Shown in pieces: positions 7,796 through 17,057 of a stretch of DNA of 64,000 nt. This DNA comes from 66-474 sp040388785 (lineage in GTDB: Bacteria; Pseudomonadota; Gammaproteobacteria; Xanthomonadales; Rhodanobacteraceae): the NCBI GenBank assembly GCA_040388785.1, contig JAZKBD010000025.1, positions 1 through 64,000 of the forward strand, read 5' to 3'. Within the stretch, counting starts at the first letter, position 1. The number at the start of each line of letters is the position of its first letter. The notes below the pieces were generated by a model. The model was not told the DNA's origin. It worked only from the letters and a program-made list of their open reading frames with translations, and did not search any database. Both the position numbers and the translations under genes were made by a program.

Positions 7796-10177
7796 ATGCA
7801 CAGAAACGTTTGCGCGATGAGCGCATTGTGCGTCGCCATCACGGCGGCGATGGCCGCACCCGCAGGCGCGGAGACAGCGCCGGGCGCCCCAACCGCGAGC
7901 ACGGCGCAGCCGGTGCAGGATCAAAGCGCTGCTCCGCAGGCGACGGCCACCGGGAAGGCCGCGAATTCGCAGGGTCGATCCGCCGTCACCACGCTCCCCA
8001 CCATTGTCGTCACGGCGACCAAGCGCAGCGAGTCGCTGCAAAAAGTGCCAATGGCGATTTCGGTACTGTCCTACCACGATATCCAGCGTGAGCACCTGCA
8101 GGATTTCTCGGACTACGCCGCCGCCACACCGGGCCTCATGGCGATCGGCAGCACCCCGGGCGAGACGGGGCTGAGCATCCGCGGCATCGCTTCCGGCTCC
8201 GGGCAGCCCTCCGCGTCCGTCGGCGTCTATGTCGACGACACGCCGTATGGTTCCAGCAGCGTGTTCGCCGCCGGCGCGTTGTTGACGCCGGATCTCGATC
8301 CCGCCGACGTGGAACGCATCGAAGTATTGAAGGGCCCGCAGGGCACGCTGTACGGCGCCGGTGCGCTGGGCGGCGTGGTCCGCTTCATCACGATTCCGCC
8401 CGATACCGAGAACTATTCGGGACGCCTGCAACTGGGCGGCACCAGCGTCGACGGCGGCGGCAACGGGTTCGACGTGCACGGCATGGTCAACCTGCCATTG
8501 GTCAAGGACAAGCTGGCGATACGCGCCAATGTCTACGACACCACCACGCCGGGTTTCATCGACGATGCCGGCCAGGGCAAGACCGACGTCAACGAGAGCA
8601 AGACCAAGGGCGGCCGCGTCTCCTTGCTGTGGACGCCGACCGACAAGACCTCGTTGCGCGTCACTGCGCTGGCGCAGAACCTCGATGCGAAGGGTTATGC
8701 CACCGAGGCGCTCGATCCCGCCACGCTGCAACCGATCTACGGTGATTTGCAGCAGCGCTCCGCGAACCTCGGCCGCGATGCCTTCATTGGCCGTTACCGG
8801 CTCTACAACGCGACCTTCAACACCGACTTCGACTGGGCGAAGTTCACCTCATCGACCAGCTACAGCACGCTTGATGGCAATGGCATCAGTGACGCAACGC
8901 CGCTGCTGTTCCTCGGTTATCTGCCCAACGGCAATCCCTACGGGCTGCTCGAGGCGCAACCGATACGGCAGAAGAAAGCCACCCAGGAGTTCCGCCTCGC
9001 GTCGCCGGATTCGCAACGCGTGTCATGGCTGGGCGGCGTGTTCTGGACCCGTGAAACCGCCAGCAACGCACAGGACATCTTCCCTACCGATTACTACACA
9101 GGGGCGCCCCAGCCTTCGCCATTCGGCGTTCCCATCGGCGGCACCAGCCAGCCGAGCACCTATGAGGCCTACGCCGCATACGGCAGCATCACCTGGCACG
9201 TCACGGACCGGTTCGACATCGAGGGCGGACTGCGCTACAGCCACGACAAGCAGCACTACACCGAATATGCCTACGGCGCGCTGGTCGGCCTGGGAGCCAC
9301 ACCGGAATTGCAGCAAGACTCGCGCACGTCCGACAGCAGCACCACCTATTCGTTCTCGCCGCAGTTCCACATCGACGACAACAACATGCTGTACCTGCGG
9401 GTGGCGTCCGGCTTTCTTCCCGGCGGCCCCAACGTCATTGGTCCCAATGCCGTCGGCCATATCCCGCCCACCTTCAGCCCGACCAAGCTCACCGAGTACG
9501 AATTGGGCTTGAAATCGACCTCGCTGGATGGCCGGCTCACCACGGATCTGGCGGCGTACTACATCGACTGGACCAAGATCCCGTTGCTCACGTTCGTGTA
9601 TCCGTACACGTATCTCACCAGCGCCGGACAGGCCAAGAGCAAGGGGCTGGAAGCCAACGTCGCGCTGCTCGCAGCGCCCGGCCTGAAGTTTTCGGTCAAC
9701 GCAGCCTATAACGATGCGGACCTGACCAGGGACGCGCCGTTCCCGTCCAACGGCAAACGCGGTGATCCGCTGCCCTACGCTCCAAAATTCACCTTGAGCC
9801 TCAACGGTGATTACGACTTCGCGCTGGGCGGGGCCTGGCACGGCTACGTCGGCGCGAGTTATCAATACATCGGTGAACGCTCGACCGACTATGCCTTCAG
9901 TTTCCCGATCGCGGGCGTCATGCCCCAGCTTCCGTCCAGTCCGACCATTCCCGGTTACAGCACCATCAACCTGCGCGCAGGCGTGAACCGCGACCAGTGG
10001 AACATCGACGTTTACGTGAAGAACCTCACCAACCAGCGCGGCATCGTGGAGGCGAGCACCTTCCAGAACTATGTGCCGGTCGCCGGGCAGCTCAATCCGG
10101 TCACCGGAATGGTGGAAGACAACGCGACGATCATCACGCCACGAATGTTCGGCATTTCGGTCAGCAGGAATTTCTGA
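7796..10177 (+). CDS. TonB-dependent outer-membrane receptor
   Basis: This is a 793-residue outer-membrane active transporter. ATG at 7796 has a strong ribosome site (GGGGAGAGG) and opens a signal peptide ending at PAGAE. A proline/alanine-rich linker leads to a TonB-box-like PTIVVTATKR. Next is the plug domain (VPMAISVLSYHDIQREHLQDFSDY, then LKGPQGTLYGAGALGG). The remaining 600 or so residues look like a 22-strand barrel and end in the aromatic residue typical of such proteins (ISVSRNF). It belongs to the large receptor class used by Xanthomonadales and sphingomonads for siderophores, sugars and peptides. As the first gene of a run with a dipeptide epimerase and two peptidase-like hydrolases, its cargo is probably a peptide. 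Confidence 0.92.
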   Translation: MHRNVCAMSALCVAITAAMAAPAGAETAPGAPTASTAQPVQDQSAAPQATATGKAANSQGRSAVTTLPTIVVTATKRSESLQKVPMAISVLSYHDIQREHLQDFSDYAAATPGLMAIGSTPGETGLSIRGIASGSGQPSASVGVYVDDTPYGSSSVFAAGALLTPDLDPADVERIEVLKGPQGTLYGAGALGGVVRFITIPPDTENYSGRLQLGGTSVDGGGNGFDVHGMVNLPLVKDKLAIRANVYDTTTPGFIDDAGQGKTDVNESKTKGGRVSLLWTPTDKTSLRVTALAQNLDAKGYATEALDPATLQPIYGDLQQRSANLGRDAFIGRYRLYNATFNTDFDWAKFTSSTSYSTLDGNGISDATPLLFLGYLPNGNPYGLLEAQPIRQKKATQEFRLASPDSQRVSWLGGVFWTRETASNAQDIFPTDYYTGAPQPSPFGVPIGGTSQPSTYEAYAAYGSITWHVTDRFDIEGGLRYSHDKQHYTEYAYGALVGLGATPELQQDSRTSDSSTTYSFSPQFHIDDNNMLYLRVASGFLPGGPNVIGPNAVGHIPPTFSPTKLTEYELGLKSTSLDGRLTTDLAAYYIDWTKIPLLTFVYPYTYLTSAGQAKSKGLEANVALLAAPGLKFSVNAAYNDADLTRDAPFPSNGKRGDPLPYAPKFTLSLNGDYDFALGGAWHGYVGASYQYIGERSTDYAFSFPIAGVMPQLPSSPTIPGYSTINLRAGVNRDQWNIDVYVKNLTNQRGIVEASTFQNYVPVAGQLNPVTGMVEDNATIITPRMFGISVSRNF

Positions 10178-10275
10178 GCCGGCGTTCGGTTTCACGCCAA
10201 CGCGTTGCCGCCGGTGCACCGGCTGGCACGGTGCCAGCCACGTCGCGATCGCCCAATCTCCAACAAGAGCCCACC

Positions 10276-11259
10276 ATGCAACTTGTGCTGCAAACGGAAA
10301 GCTGGCCCTTTCGCGACCCGTTTCGCATCACCGATTTCGTGTTTACGGAGGCGCAGGTGCTGGTCGCCACGCTGCGCGACGGAGATTTCTCGGGACGGGG
10401 CGAAGCCAACGGCGTCTACTACCACGACGAAACACCGAAGCACATGGTCGATCAGATCGAAGCCGTGCGTGACCGTATCGAGGCGGGCATCGACCGGGAG
10501 GCCCTGCGTGGCCTGTTGCCGCCCGGCGGTGCGCGCAACGCGCTGGATTGTGCGCTGTGGGATCTCGAAGCCAGGCGCAGTGGATGCCCGGCATGGAAAT
10601 CGGCGAATGTGCACCAGTCGGTTCCGCTGCGCACCACTTTCACGATCGGCGCGGATACGCCCGAACACATGGCAGCCGTCGCGCGCGGATACGCACATGC
10701 GCGCGCCATCAAACTCAAACTGACGCACGATGATGCGGCAGCTTGCGTCGGCGCGGTGCGTGCGGCGCGGCCGGACGTCTGGATCGGCGTGGACGCCAAC
10801 CAGGGTTTTACCCGGCGTTCGCTGGAGGATGTCTTGCCGTCACTCATCGAGGCCCGGGTCGCGCTGATCGAGCAACCATTGCCGCGCGGCGAGGACGGTG
10901 GGCTTGCCGGCCTGCGGTCGCCCATTCCGCTCGCGGCGGACGAGAGCATGCAGAGTCTGCCGGACATAGAAGGACTCGCGACGTACTACGACGTGATCAA
11001 CATCAAGCTCGACAAGTGCGGCGGCCTCACGGAGGGGTTGCTGATGGAGCAGGAAGCGCGTCGACATGGCCTCAGGGTCATGGTGGGCTGCATGAACGGC
11101 ACGTCACTGGCCATGGCGCCAGCGTTCGTCTTGGCCCAACGATGCGACTTTGTGGATCTGGACGCGCCAACATTCCTGGCGCGTGAGCGCCAGCTTGGCG
11201 CGGGCTACGCCGACGGAAACATCTGGTGTCCGGAAGCGGTTTGGGGTGGTGCTGAATAG
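10276..11259 (+). CDS. Dipeptide epimerase (L-Ala-D/L-Glu epimerase-like), enolase superfamily
   Basis: This 327-residue enzyme belongs to the muconate-lactonizing subgroup of the enolase superfamily. The visible active-site set is complete: acid/base lysines K146 and K148 (KLK), metal ligands D173, E199 and D222 (GVDANQG, IEQP, AADES) and the second base K244 (NIKLDK). The C-terminal D-x-D pair (D294 and D296 in VDLDAPTFLA) is the signature of dipeptide epimerases, where it binds the dipeptide amino group. Such enzymes invert the alpha carbon of the second residue. YcjG/YkfB act on L-Ala-D-Glu from murein, while others use hydrophobic or cationic dipeptides. Exact specificity cannot be read here. 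The gene is 98 bases after the TonB receptor and 36 before a hydrolase, so it is probably co-transcribed. Confidence 0.9.
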   Translation: MQLVLQTESWPFRDPFRITDFVFTEAQVLVATLRDGDFSGRGEANGVYYHDETPKHMVDQIEAVRDRIEAGIDREALRGLLPPGGARNALDCALWDLEARRSGCPAWKSANVHQSVPLRTTFTIGADTPEHMAAVARGYAHARAIKLKLTHDDAAACVGAVRAARPDVWIGVDANQGFTRRSLEDVLPSLIEARVALIEQPLPRGEDGGLAGLRSPIPLAADESMQSLPDIEGLATYYDVINIKLDKCGGLTEGLLMEQEARRHGLRVMVGCMNGTSLAMAPAFVLAQRCDFVDLDAPTFLARERQLGAGYADGNIWCPEAVWGGAE

Positions 11260-11295
11260 CCGTATTCCCCGATTCAAACGTTGCGAGGAGAAGAC

Positions 11296-13332
11296 ATGTT
11301 CACCCGATTGATTGCAGCAGGCATGGCCTTGCTATTGACGATGGGTACCGCCGCGGCTGCGAAGCCCCCCGGACAGTCCGTCCCGCAAAATCCGGCGTCG
11401 ATCAGGCCGACGGTACCTTTGGTCTCGGCGCCTGCCGCGGCGAGCACTGCGGTGCCGGCAGCCGTAGCCGAACAGGGTGCAACGGCGGCACCGTCGATGA
11501 CCGCCCAGGACGTGCAGACGTTCTTTGACGGCTTGGTGCCTTATGCAATGCAGCGCGGGGACATCGCCGGCGGCGTGGTCGTGGTCGTGAAGGACGGGCA
11601 GATCCTGTTTGCGAAGGGTTACGGCTATGCGGACGTCGCCGAGCGCAAGCCGGTGATCGCGGATCAGACGCTGTTCCGTCCGGGCTCTGTTTCCAAGACA
11701 TTTACCTGGACCGCGGTGATGCAACTGGTCCAAGCCGGCAAGATCGACCTCGATGCAGACGTGAACAAATATCTGGATTTCAAGATCCCGGAGACGTTCG
11801 GCAAGCCGCTCACCATGCGCGACCTGATGACGATGACGCCGGGCTTCGAGGATACGTTGCACGACGAGTTTCTATCGTCCCCGAAACAGCTTTTCCCGAT
11901 CGGGCAATACGTGAAGCAGAATCTGCCGGTCCAGATCTTCCCGCCCGGAAAGATCGTTGCCTATTCGAACTACGGGGCCACGCTGGCGGGGTACATCGTG
12001 GAGCGTATGTCAGGTGAACCATTCGACCAATACGTCGAAAACCATATTTTCAAGCCGCTGGGCATGGACCATTCCACGTTTGCGCAACCGCTGCCGGCCG
12101 CACTGGCTCCCGACGTGTCAGTCGGCTACCACTCCGCGTCGAACAAGAGCACCATCCCGTTCGAATCCATCGAGGTCGGGCCGGCCGGCTCGATGACCAC
12201 CAGCGGCACCGACATGGCCCATTTCATGATCGCGCAACTGGGCGACGGCCAGTACGACGGTGCGTCGATCCTGTCGCCGGCGACAATCGCGCTGATGCAT
12301 ACGCCGCATTCGAAGATGGCGCCGGGCGTCAACGGTTACGATCTCGGCTTTTACCAGGAGAACCGCAACGGCCTGCGCATCATCGGCCACGCGGGCGACA
12401 CGGTTGCTTTCCATTCCGACCTGCACCTGCTTCTGGACAAGCACGTCGGCCTGTTCGTGTCATTCAACAGTGCGGGCAAGGCAGGTGAGGTCGGGAAGCT
12501 GCGTACCGCGCTGTTCCGGGCCTTTCTCGATCGCTATTACCCCTACGCGCCGCCCGAAGAAAACATGGTGGCCGATCCCAAACGCGATGCAGCGCGCGTA
12601 GCGGGCTGGTACATGGGCACACGTCGTATCGTGAGTGGCCTGCGGCTTGCGTATGCGCTTACGCAGTCCAGCGTGACCGCGAATCCCGATGGGGCCATCC
12701 AGATCGATGCGCTCAAGGATCTCAGCGACACACCGCTGACCTGGCGCGAAGTCGGGCCGATGACCTGGCGCGAAGTCGGGGGACAGACCCATACGAAATT
12801 CGTGACCGACAAGGACGGCAGCATCCGCTACTGGATTTCCGACGATTTCCTGCCCGTCGAGGTCTTTCAGCCGGTACACGGATTGAAGAGTTTCGGGGCG
12901 TTGAAATCGCTGGGCATGGCGTTCATCGCGATTCTGGTGCTCACCCTGGCAATCTGGATTGGCGGTGCGATCGTCCGCCGCCGCATGCGGACCAAGCTGG
13001 TGTTGACGCGTTCCCAATTCTGGTGGCGGCTGGCATCGCGCGTGGGTGCGATTCTGCTGTTGGTTCTCCTGGCGGCATGGTTTGTCACTTTCACCTCCGT
13101 GTTTGCCACAGCCAACGGCAAGCTCGATGGTGTATTGACGATGCTGTACGTGCTGGGCGTGCTTGCGACGCTCGGCGCGCTGGCGATGCTGATCGAAGCG
13201 GCGCTGCGTATCCTGCGCGGGCCCGGCGGTTGGCTGGTGCGCATCAGCGAATTCGTGCTCGGCCTCGCCGCGCTGTATGCGCTGTGGGGAATCGTCGTAT
13301 ATGGGCTGGTCAATTTCAGTTTCACGTACTGA
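11296..13332 (+). CDS. Serine hydrolase (beta-lactamase/class C-like) with C-terminal membrane domain
   Basis: This 678-residue protein has an N-terminal signal sequence (MFTRLIAAGMALLLTMGTAAAA) and a beta-lactamase/D-aminopeptidase fold. The active-site triad is visible as S131-V-S-K134, Y223-S-N and H365-A-G. After about residue 535 come four hydrophobic helices to the end, so the catalytic domain is probably held at the periplasmic face of the inner membrane. ATG at 11296 has GAGGAG upstream. An eight-residue repeat (TWREVG twice, 12737-12780) sits just before the membrane part. Relatives include D-stereospecific aminopeptidases, esterases and carboxypeptidases. Neighbours favour peptide cleavage. 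Confidence 0.85.
   Translation: MFTRLIAAGMALLLTMGTAAAAKPPGQSVPQNPASIRPTVPLVSAPAAASTAVPAAVAEQGATAAPSMTAQDVQTFFDGLVPYAMQRGDIAGGVVVVVKDGQILFAKGYGYADVAERKPVIADQTLFRPGSVSKTFTWTAVMQLVQAGKIDLDADVNKYLDFKIPETFGKPLTMRDLMTMTPGFEDTLHDEFLSSPKQLFPIGQYVKQNLPVQIFPPGKIVAYSNYGATLAGYIVERMSGEPFDQYVENHIFKPLGMDHSTFAQPLPAALAPDVSVGYHSASNKSTIPFESIEVGPAGSMTTSGTDMAHFMIAQLGDGQYDGASILSPATIALMHTPHSKMAPGVNGYDLGFYQENRNGLRIIGHAGDTVAFHSDLHLLLDKHVGLFVSFNSAGKAGEVGKLRTALFRAFLDRYYPYAPPEENMVADPKRDAARVAGWYMGTRRIVSGLRLAYALTQSSVTANPDGAIQIDALKDLSDTPLTWREVGPMTWREVGGQTHTKFVTDKDGSIRYWISDDFLPVEVFQPVHGLKSFGALKSLGMAFIAILVLTLAIWIGGAIVRRRMRTKLVLTRSQFWWRLASRVGAILLLVLLAAWFVTFTSVFATANGKLDGVLTMLYVLGVLATLGALAMLIEAALRILRGPGGWLVRISEFVLGLAALYALWGIVVYGLVNFSFTY
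12737..12780 (+). repeat. Short tandem duplication inside the serine hydrolase
   Basis: A 20-base sequence at 12737-12756 recurs exactly at 12761-12780, giving a period of 24 bases. It encodes LTWREVGP followed by MTWREVGG. The frame is kept. Confidence 0.9.
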
Positions 13333-13333
13333 A

Positions 13334-15019
13334 ATGACCGATCGTGCGCCGCGAGTGGGGCGAGGGAACGGTACGTTCAGCCGATGGGTGCCGTTGGCGG
13401 CGGCACTGCTGTTGACGACGGGCGCGGTCGCTGCCGCGCCTGATGCTGGTCACGCGTCCGCAGCGCGGTCGCCCTCGACCAGCGCCGTGCCTGCGGAATC
13501 AACACCGCCGGCCGATCTCGACGCCTACGCGGCGCGCGCGATGAAGACTTTCGGCGCACCCGGAATGGCGATCGCGATCGTGGATGGGAACAAGGTCACG
13601 ACCAGATCCTACGGCGTCCGCAAGCTCGGCTCGCCGGCACGCGTGGATGCGCACACCACATTTCCGATCGGCTCCAACACCAAGGCGTTCACCTCGACCG
13701 CGCTCGCGATCCTGGTCGATGAAGGCAAGCTGCACTGGAACGATCGCGTGGTCGATCGTCTTCCCGGCTTCCGGATGTACGACGCCTACGCCTCGCAGAA
13801 CATGACCATCACCGACCTGCTGGTGCATCGCAGCGGGCTGAGCCTGGGTGAGGGCGACCTGATGGTGTTTCCCGACACCAACCGCACCCGTGCCGAGCTG
13901 GTCCACTCGATTCGCTACCTCAAGCCCGCCACCAGCTTCCGCGAAGGCTTCGCCTACGACAATGTTCTGTACTCGGCCGCGGGGCAGTTGGTGCAAGCCG
14001 TTTCCGGGCAACCATGGGAAGCGTTCGTCAAGCAGCACATTTTCGAGCCGCTCGGCATGCGGGACGCGGCGGTCGCTTACGACGCCCAGGGCCAGGATCG
14101 GGCTGCGGCGCATGCACGCATCTCCGGAGCCACACGTGGGATGGGGCCGCAAGCGGTCCTGCCGACCGACGGTGTAACCAGCCCGATCGCACCTGCCGGC
14201 GCCATCTGCGCCAGCGCCGACGACATGGCGCGTTGGTTGCAGGTGCAATTGGCGCAGGGCGACATGGGCAATGGCCGGCGCCTCTTCAGCGCTGAACAGT
14301 CAAGGGTGTTGTGGACGCCGGTGACGATCGTGCCGATCAGGCCTGCGCCGAAGCCGATCATCGCCACCACACCGGATTTTGCCGAATACGCGCTGGGCTT
14401 CTTCATCACGGACTATCGGGGCCACAAGATCATCACGCATTCCGGAGGCGTGCTCGGCGGCCTTTCGGAAGTGGTGATCATCCCGGACAAACACGTGGCC
14501 TTTGCGGCGATGATCAACTCGGAAGACGGTGGCGCGCTGCAGGCCGTCTTCTACCACCTGCTCGACCATTATCTCGATGCGCCATCCACCGACTGGATTG
14601 CGCGTTACCGGCAATTGGTCGACCAGCGCCACGCCATAGCATCGAAAGCGCTCCAGACGCAGCAGACGAAGATGCATCCCGGGTCCGGTCCGTCGCTGCC
14701 CTTGAAAGCGTACACAGGGATCTACCGCGACCCGTGGTACGGCACCATGACGATCAGCGATGTGCAAGGCAAATTGCGCATTCGCTTCGATCGTTCGCCC
14801 GGCATGGAAGGTGCGCTCGAGCACGCGCAGTACGACACCTTCAAGACCCACTGGAGCGATCGCGACATCGAGGATGCGTACGTGACGTTCGACTTGAATC
14901 CCGACGGCACGATTGCCACGGTCAGGATGAAACCCGTCTCGCCTACCGCGGATTTCAGTTGGGACTATCAGGATTTGCATTCCGTGCCAGCCGGGATGGC
15001 CGGTGATGCAATTCCTTAG
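13334..15019 (+). CDS. Secreted serine hydrolase (beta-lactamase family) with DUF3471-like C-terminus
   Basis: This 561-residue protein starts one base after the stop of the preceding hydrolase, which implies translational coupling. It has a signal peptide (WVPLAAALLLTTGAVAAA) and a class C beta-lactamase-like domain. The active-site residues are S114-N-T-K117, Y208-D-N and H369-S-G-G. The last 90 residues (from LKAYTGIYRDPWYG) form a lipocalin-like DUF3471-type domain common in D-aminopeptidase relatives. Unlike its neighbour it has no membrane helices at the C-terminus. The two are probably diverged homologues working on related periplasmic substrates such as peptides with D-residues. Esterase or penicillin-binding activity cannot be ruled out. 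Confidence 0.85.
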   Translation: MTDRAPRVGRGNGTFSRWVPLAAALLLTTGAVAAAPDAGHASAARSPSTSAVPAESTPPADLDAYAARAMKTFGAPGMAIAIVDGNKVTTRSYGVRKLGSPARVDAHTTFPIGSNTKAFTSTALAILVDEGKLHWNDRVVDRLPGFRMYDAYASQNMTITDLLVHRSGLSLGEGDLMVFPDTNRTRAELVHSIRYLKPATSFREGFAYDNVLYSAAGQLVQAVSGQPWEAFVKQHIFEPLGMRDAAVAYDAQGQDRAAAHARISGATRGMGPQAVLPTDGVTSPIAPAGAICASADDMARWLQVQLAQGDMGNGRRLFSAEQSRVLWTPVTIVPIRPAPKPIIATTPDFAEYALGFFITDYRGHKIITHSGGVLGGLSEVVIIPDKHVAFAAMINSEDGGALQAVFYHLLDHYLDAPSTDWIARYRQLVDQRHAIASKALQTQQTKMHPGSGPSLPLKAYTGIYRDPWYGTMTISDVQGKLRIRFDRSPGMEGALEHAQYDTFKTHWSDRDIEDAYVTFDLNPDGTIATVRMKPVSPTADFSWDYQDLHSVPAGMAGDAIP

Positions 15020-15032
15020 CAATCCGCTCCAG

Positions 15033-15048
15033 GCGGCAATCGATTGCC
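15033..15048. repeat. Perfect 16-base palindrome CGGCAATCGATTGCCG
   Basis: It lies in the 186-base gap between the second hydrolase and the second permease. It could be a regulator site or a weak transcript end. There is no T-run. Confidence 0.4.
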
Positions 15049-15205
15049 GGTTCAGGTGAATCTTCGCGGCCGGATCGACGTCCGGAGTTCGCTTGACATT
15101 TCCATGGCGTCCAGCGCGAGTTCGCGGGCAAAAGCCGTCATGCGCAATACCCGGTCTTCGTCACTAACATCGAGCGGAGCTTGCCCTCCTTAGTGGAGCT
15201 GTGCC

Positions 15206-16849
15206 ATGGCTGCAGGTCCCACCAAACTCAGACGCGACGCCGGCCTCATCGGGTTGCTGTATGCAAGCCTGGGCGCGATGATCGGCTCGGGCTGGCTGTT
15301 CGGGCCCTTGCACGCGGCCATGGCCGCCGGCCCGTTGAGCGTGTTTTCCTGGATCATCGGCGCAGTCGCCGTGTTGTTCTTGGCCTTCGTGTTCGCGGAA
15401 CTGGCCACCATGTTCCCGAATTCCGGTGCACTGGTGCACATGACCCACGTGAGCCACGGTGACTTGGTGGGCAAGATCTGGACCTGGATCCTGTTCCTCG
15501 CCTTCGTTTCGGTGCCACCGGTCGAAGTGATCTCCGTCGTGACCTATGCCAACAACTACATACCGGGCCTGATTTTCCCCGCATCCGGCGTTTTGACTCA
15601 TCTCGGAACGGCTGTGTCGATCATCCTTCTTGTGTTCGTGGTCGTGCTGAATTTTCTGGCCATCCGCTTTGTCGTCGCCATCAACAGTGCGGTCTCCTGG
15701 TGGAAGGTGCTTATCCCGCTCGCCACCATTGGAATCCTGATGGTCTACTCGTTTCATCCCGGCAACATGACCGCGCATGCCGCCAGTATCCCGATAAGCG
15801 GTGTCTTCACCGCCGTGGCTACGGCAGGCATAGCCTTCAGCTTCCTTGGCTTCCAGACGTCCATCGCGCTTGCAGGTGAAACCCGCAATCCCGGGCGGTA
15901 CATTCCGATCGCGTTGATCGGTTCGGTCGTTGTTTCCATGCTGATCTACATCGGTTTGCAGGTCTCTTTCATCGTTGCGCTCGATCCATCCGATATCCTT
16001 CACGGCTGGGGCAAATTGCAATTCAACGGCATGTTCGGCCCCCTGGCTGCCATCGCGGTGGCGGTCGGTGCGTTCTGGTGGGCGGTAGTTTTGTACGCCG
16101 ACGCGTTCGTGTCGCCCATGGGTACGGCATTCATTTACGCGACGGCAAGTCCGCGCATCATCATGGCGGCCGGGGAAATGGGTAACGCACCGAAAGGTGT
16201 CGTCAAGTTGAATCGCTACGGGGTGCCGTGGATCGGTCTCGTCGTTACGTGGATCGTGGGGGCGATCTTCTTCTTCCCGTTTCCCTCATGGCAGAAGCTG
16301 GTGTCTGCCGTCGAGTTGATTACGGTGCTGTCATACATGATCGGACCCGTGATCCTGCTGCACCTGCGCCGGGCTTTGCCTGCAGCGCCGCGACCCTTCC
16401 GTCTGCGGGCGGTTTATCCGGTTTCGGTTGTCGCCTTCATTTTTTCCAACTGGGTGATTTACTGGACGGGTTACGACACGGTAAAGATCCTTTTTTCGCT
16501 GGTAGCCGCGTACGTGGTCGTCTATCTGGGCTGGTACGCCATCCAGCGCAAACCATGGGCACAGCTGGGCTGGCAACAGGCATGGTGGCTCTTGCCGTAT
16601 TTTGCGGGCATGTGGCTGATCAGCTGGCTCGGGCCCCGCTTCAGCCCGATGAACGGTGTTGGCGTGTTGGGTTTTTTCACCGGCATGTGGATATTGGTCG
16701 TCTTCAGTCTGGCCATCCTCGGTTTGGCGCTTTGGTGCGGGCAGCCAAGCGATGTTGCCCAGTCCGTTGCCGATCAGATCAAGAATCTGGGCTCGCGCGG
16801 CGTCGAAACCGCCGGAAGGGGCAACGCCTCCAAGGAAGCCGTTTTTTAG
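15206..16849 (+). CDS. APC-family amino acid permease
   Basis: This 547-residue inner-membrane transporter has about 12-14 hydrophobic helices. The first helix carries LLYASLGAMIGSGWLFGP, the APC substrate-binding GxG-type break, and helix 6 carries FSFLGFQTSIALAGETRNPGR. It differs from the permease at 1862-3289 in length and sequence, so the locus has two distinct importers. ATG at 15206 follows a GTGGAG site. It is the last gene of the receptor-epimerase-hydrolase run, separated by 186 bases that may carry its own promoter. The likely role is uptake of amino acids released in the periplasm. The substrate is unknown. Confidence 0.9.
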   Translation: MAAGPTKLRRDAGLIGLLYASLGAMIGSGWLFGPLHAAMAAGPLSVFSWIIGAVAVLFLAFVFAELATMFPNSGALVHMTHVSHGDLVGKIWTWILFLAFVSVPPVEVISVVTYANNYIPGLIFPASGVLTHLGTAVSIILLVFVVVLNFLAIRFVVAINSAVSWWKVLIPLATIGILMVYSFHPGNMTAHAASIPISGVFTAVATAGIAFSFLGFQTSIALAGETRNPGRYIPIALIGSVVVSMLIYIGLQVSFIVALDPSDILHGWGKLQFNGMFGPLAAIAVAVGAFWWAVVLYADAFVSPMGTAFIYATASPRIIMAAGEMGNAPKGVVKLNRYGVPWIGLVVTWIVGAIFFFPFPSWQKLVSAVELITVLSYMIGPVILLHLRRALPAAPRPFRLRAVYPVSVVAFIFSNWVIYWTGYDTVKILFSLVAAYVVVYLGWYAIQRKPWAQLGWQQAWWLLPYFAGMWLISWLGPRFSPMNGVGVLGFFTGMWILVVFSLAILGLALWCGQPSDVAQSVADQIKNLGSRGVETAGRGNASKEAVF

Positions 16850-17057
16850 ACCGCCTGGCGAGCCTGGTTGCATTGCTGCGCGCGGCATGCGAAGCCGTCG
16901 CCGCAGCGCGAGCAGGTTCACGATTGGGGCGATGCGCGTTTTCGAACGGTGAGGGAGGTCGCGCTACGGGCTGATCGAAAGGGCAGTGGATCAGCCGACT
17001 GCGTAACACTCGCGGTGACACGCTAAAGTCAGCTTCCGCAGTCCACGAACGTCTGCC

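Noticed and set aside
4505..10177. Lasso-peptide cluster suggested by an S9 (isopeptidase-like) gene near a TonB receptor
   Set aside because: No precursor, no B1/B2 protease parts and no asparagine-synthetase-like cyclase are present in the window.
15093..15098. TTGACA as a -35 for the second permease
   Set aside because: No acceptable -10 lies 16-18 bases downstream.
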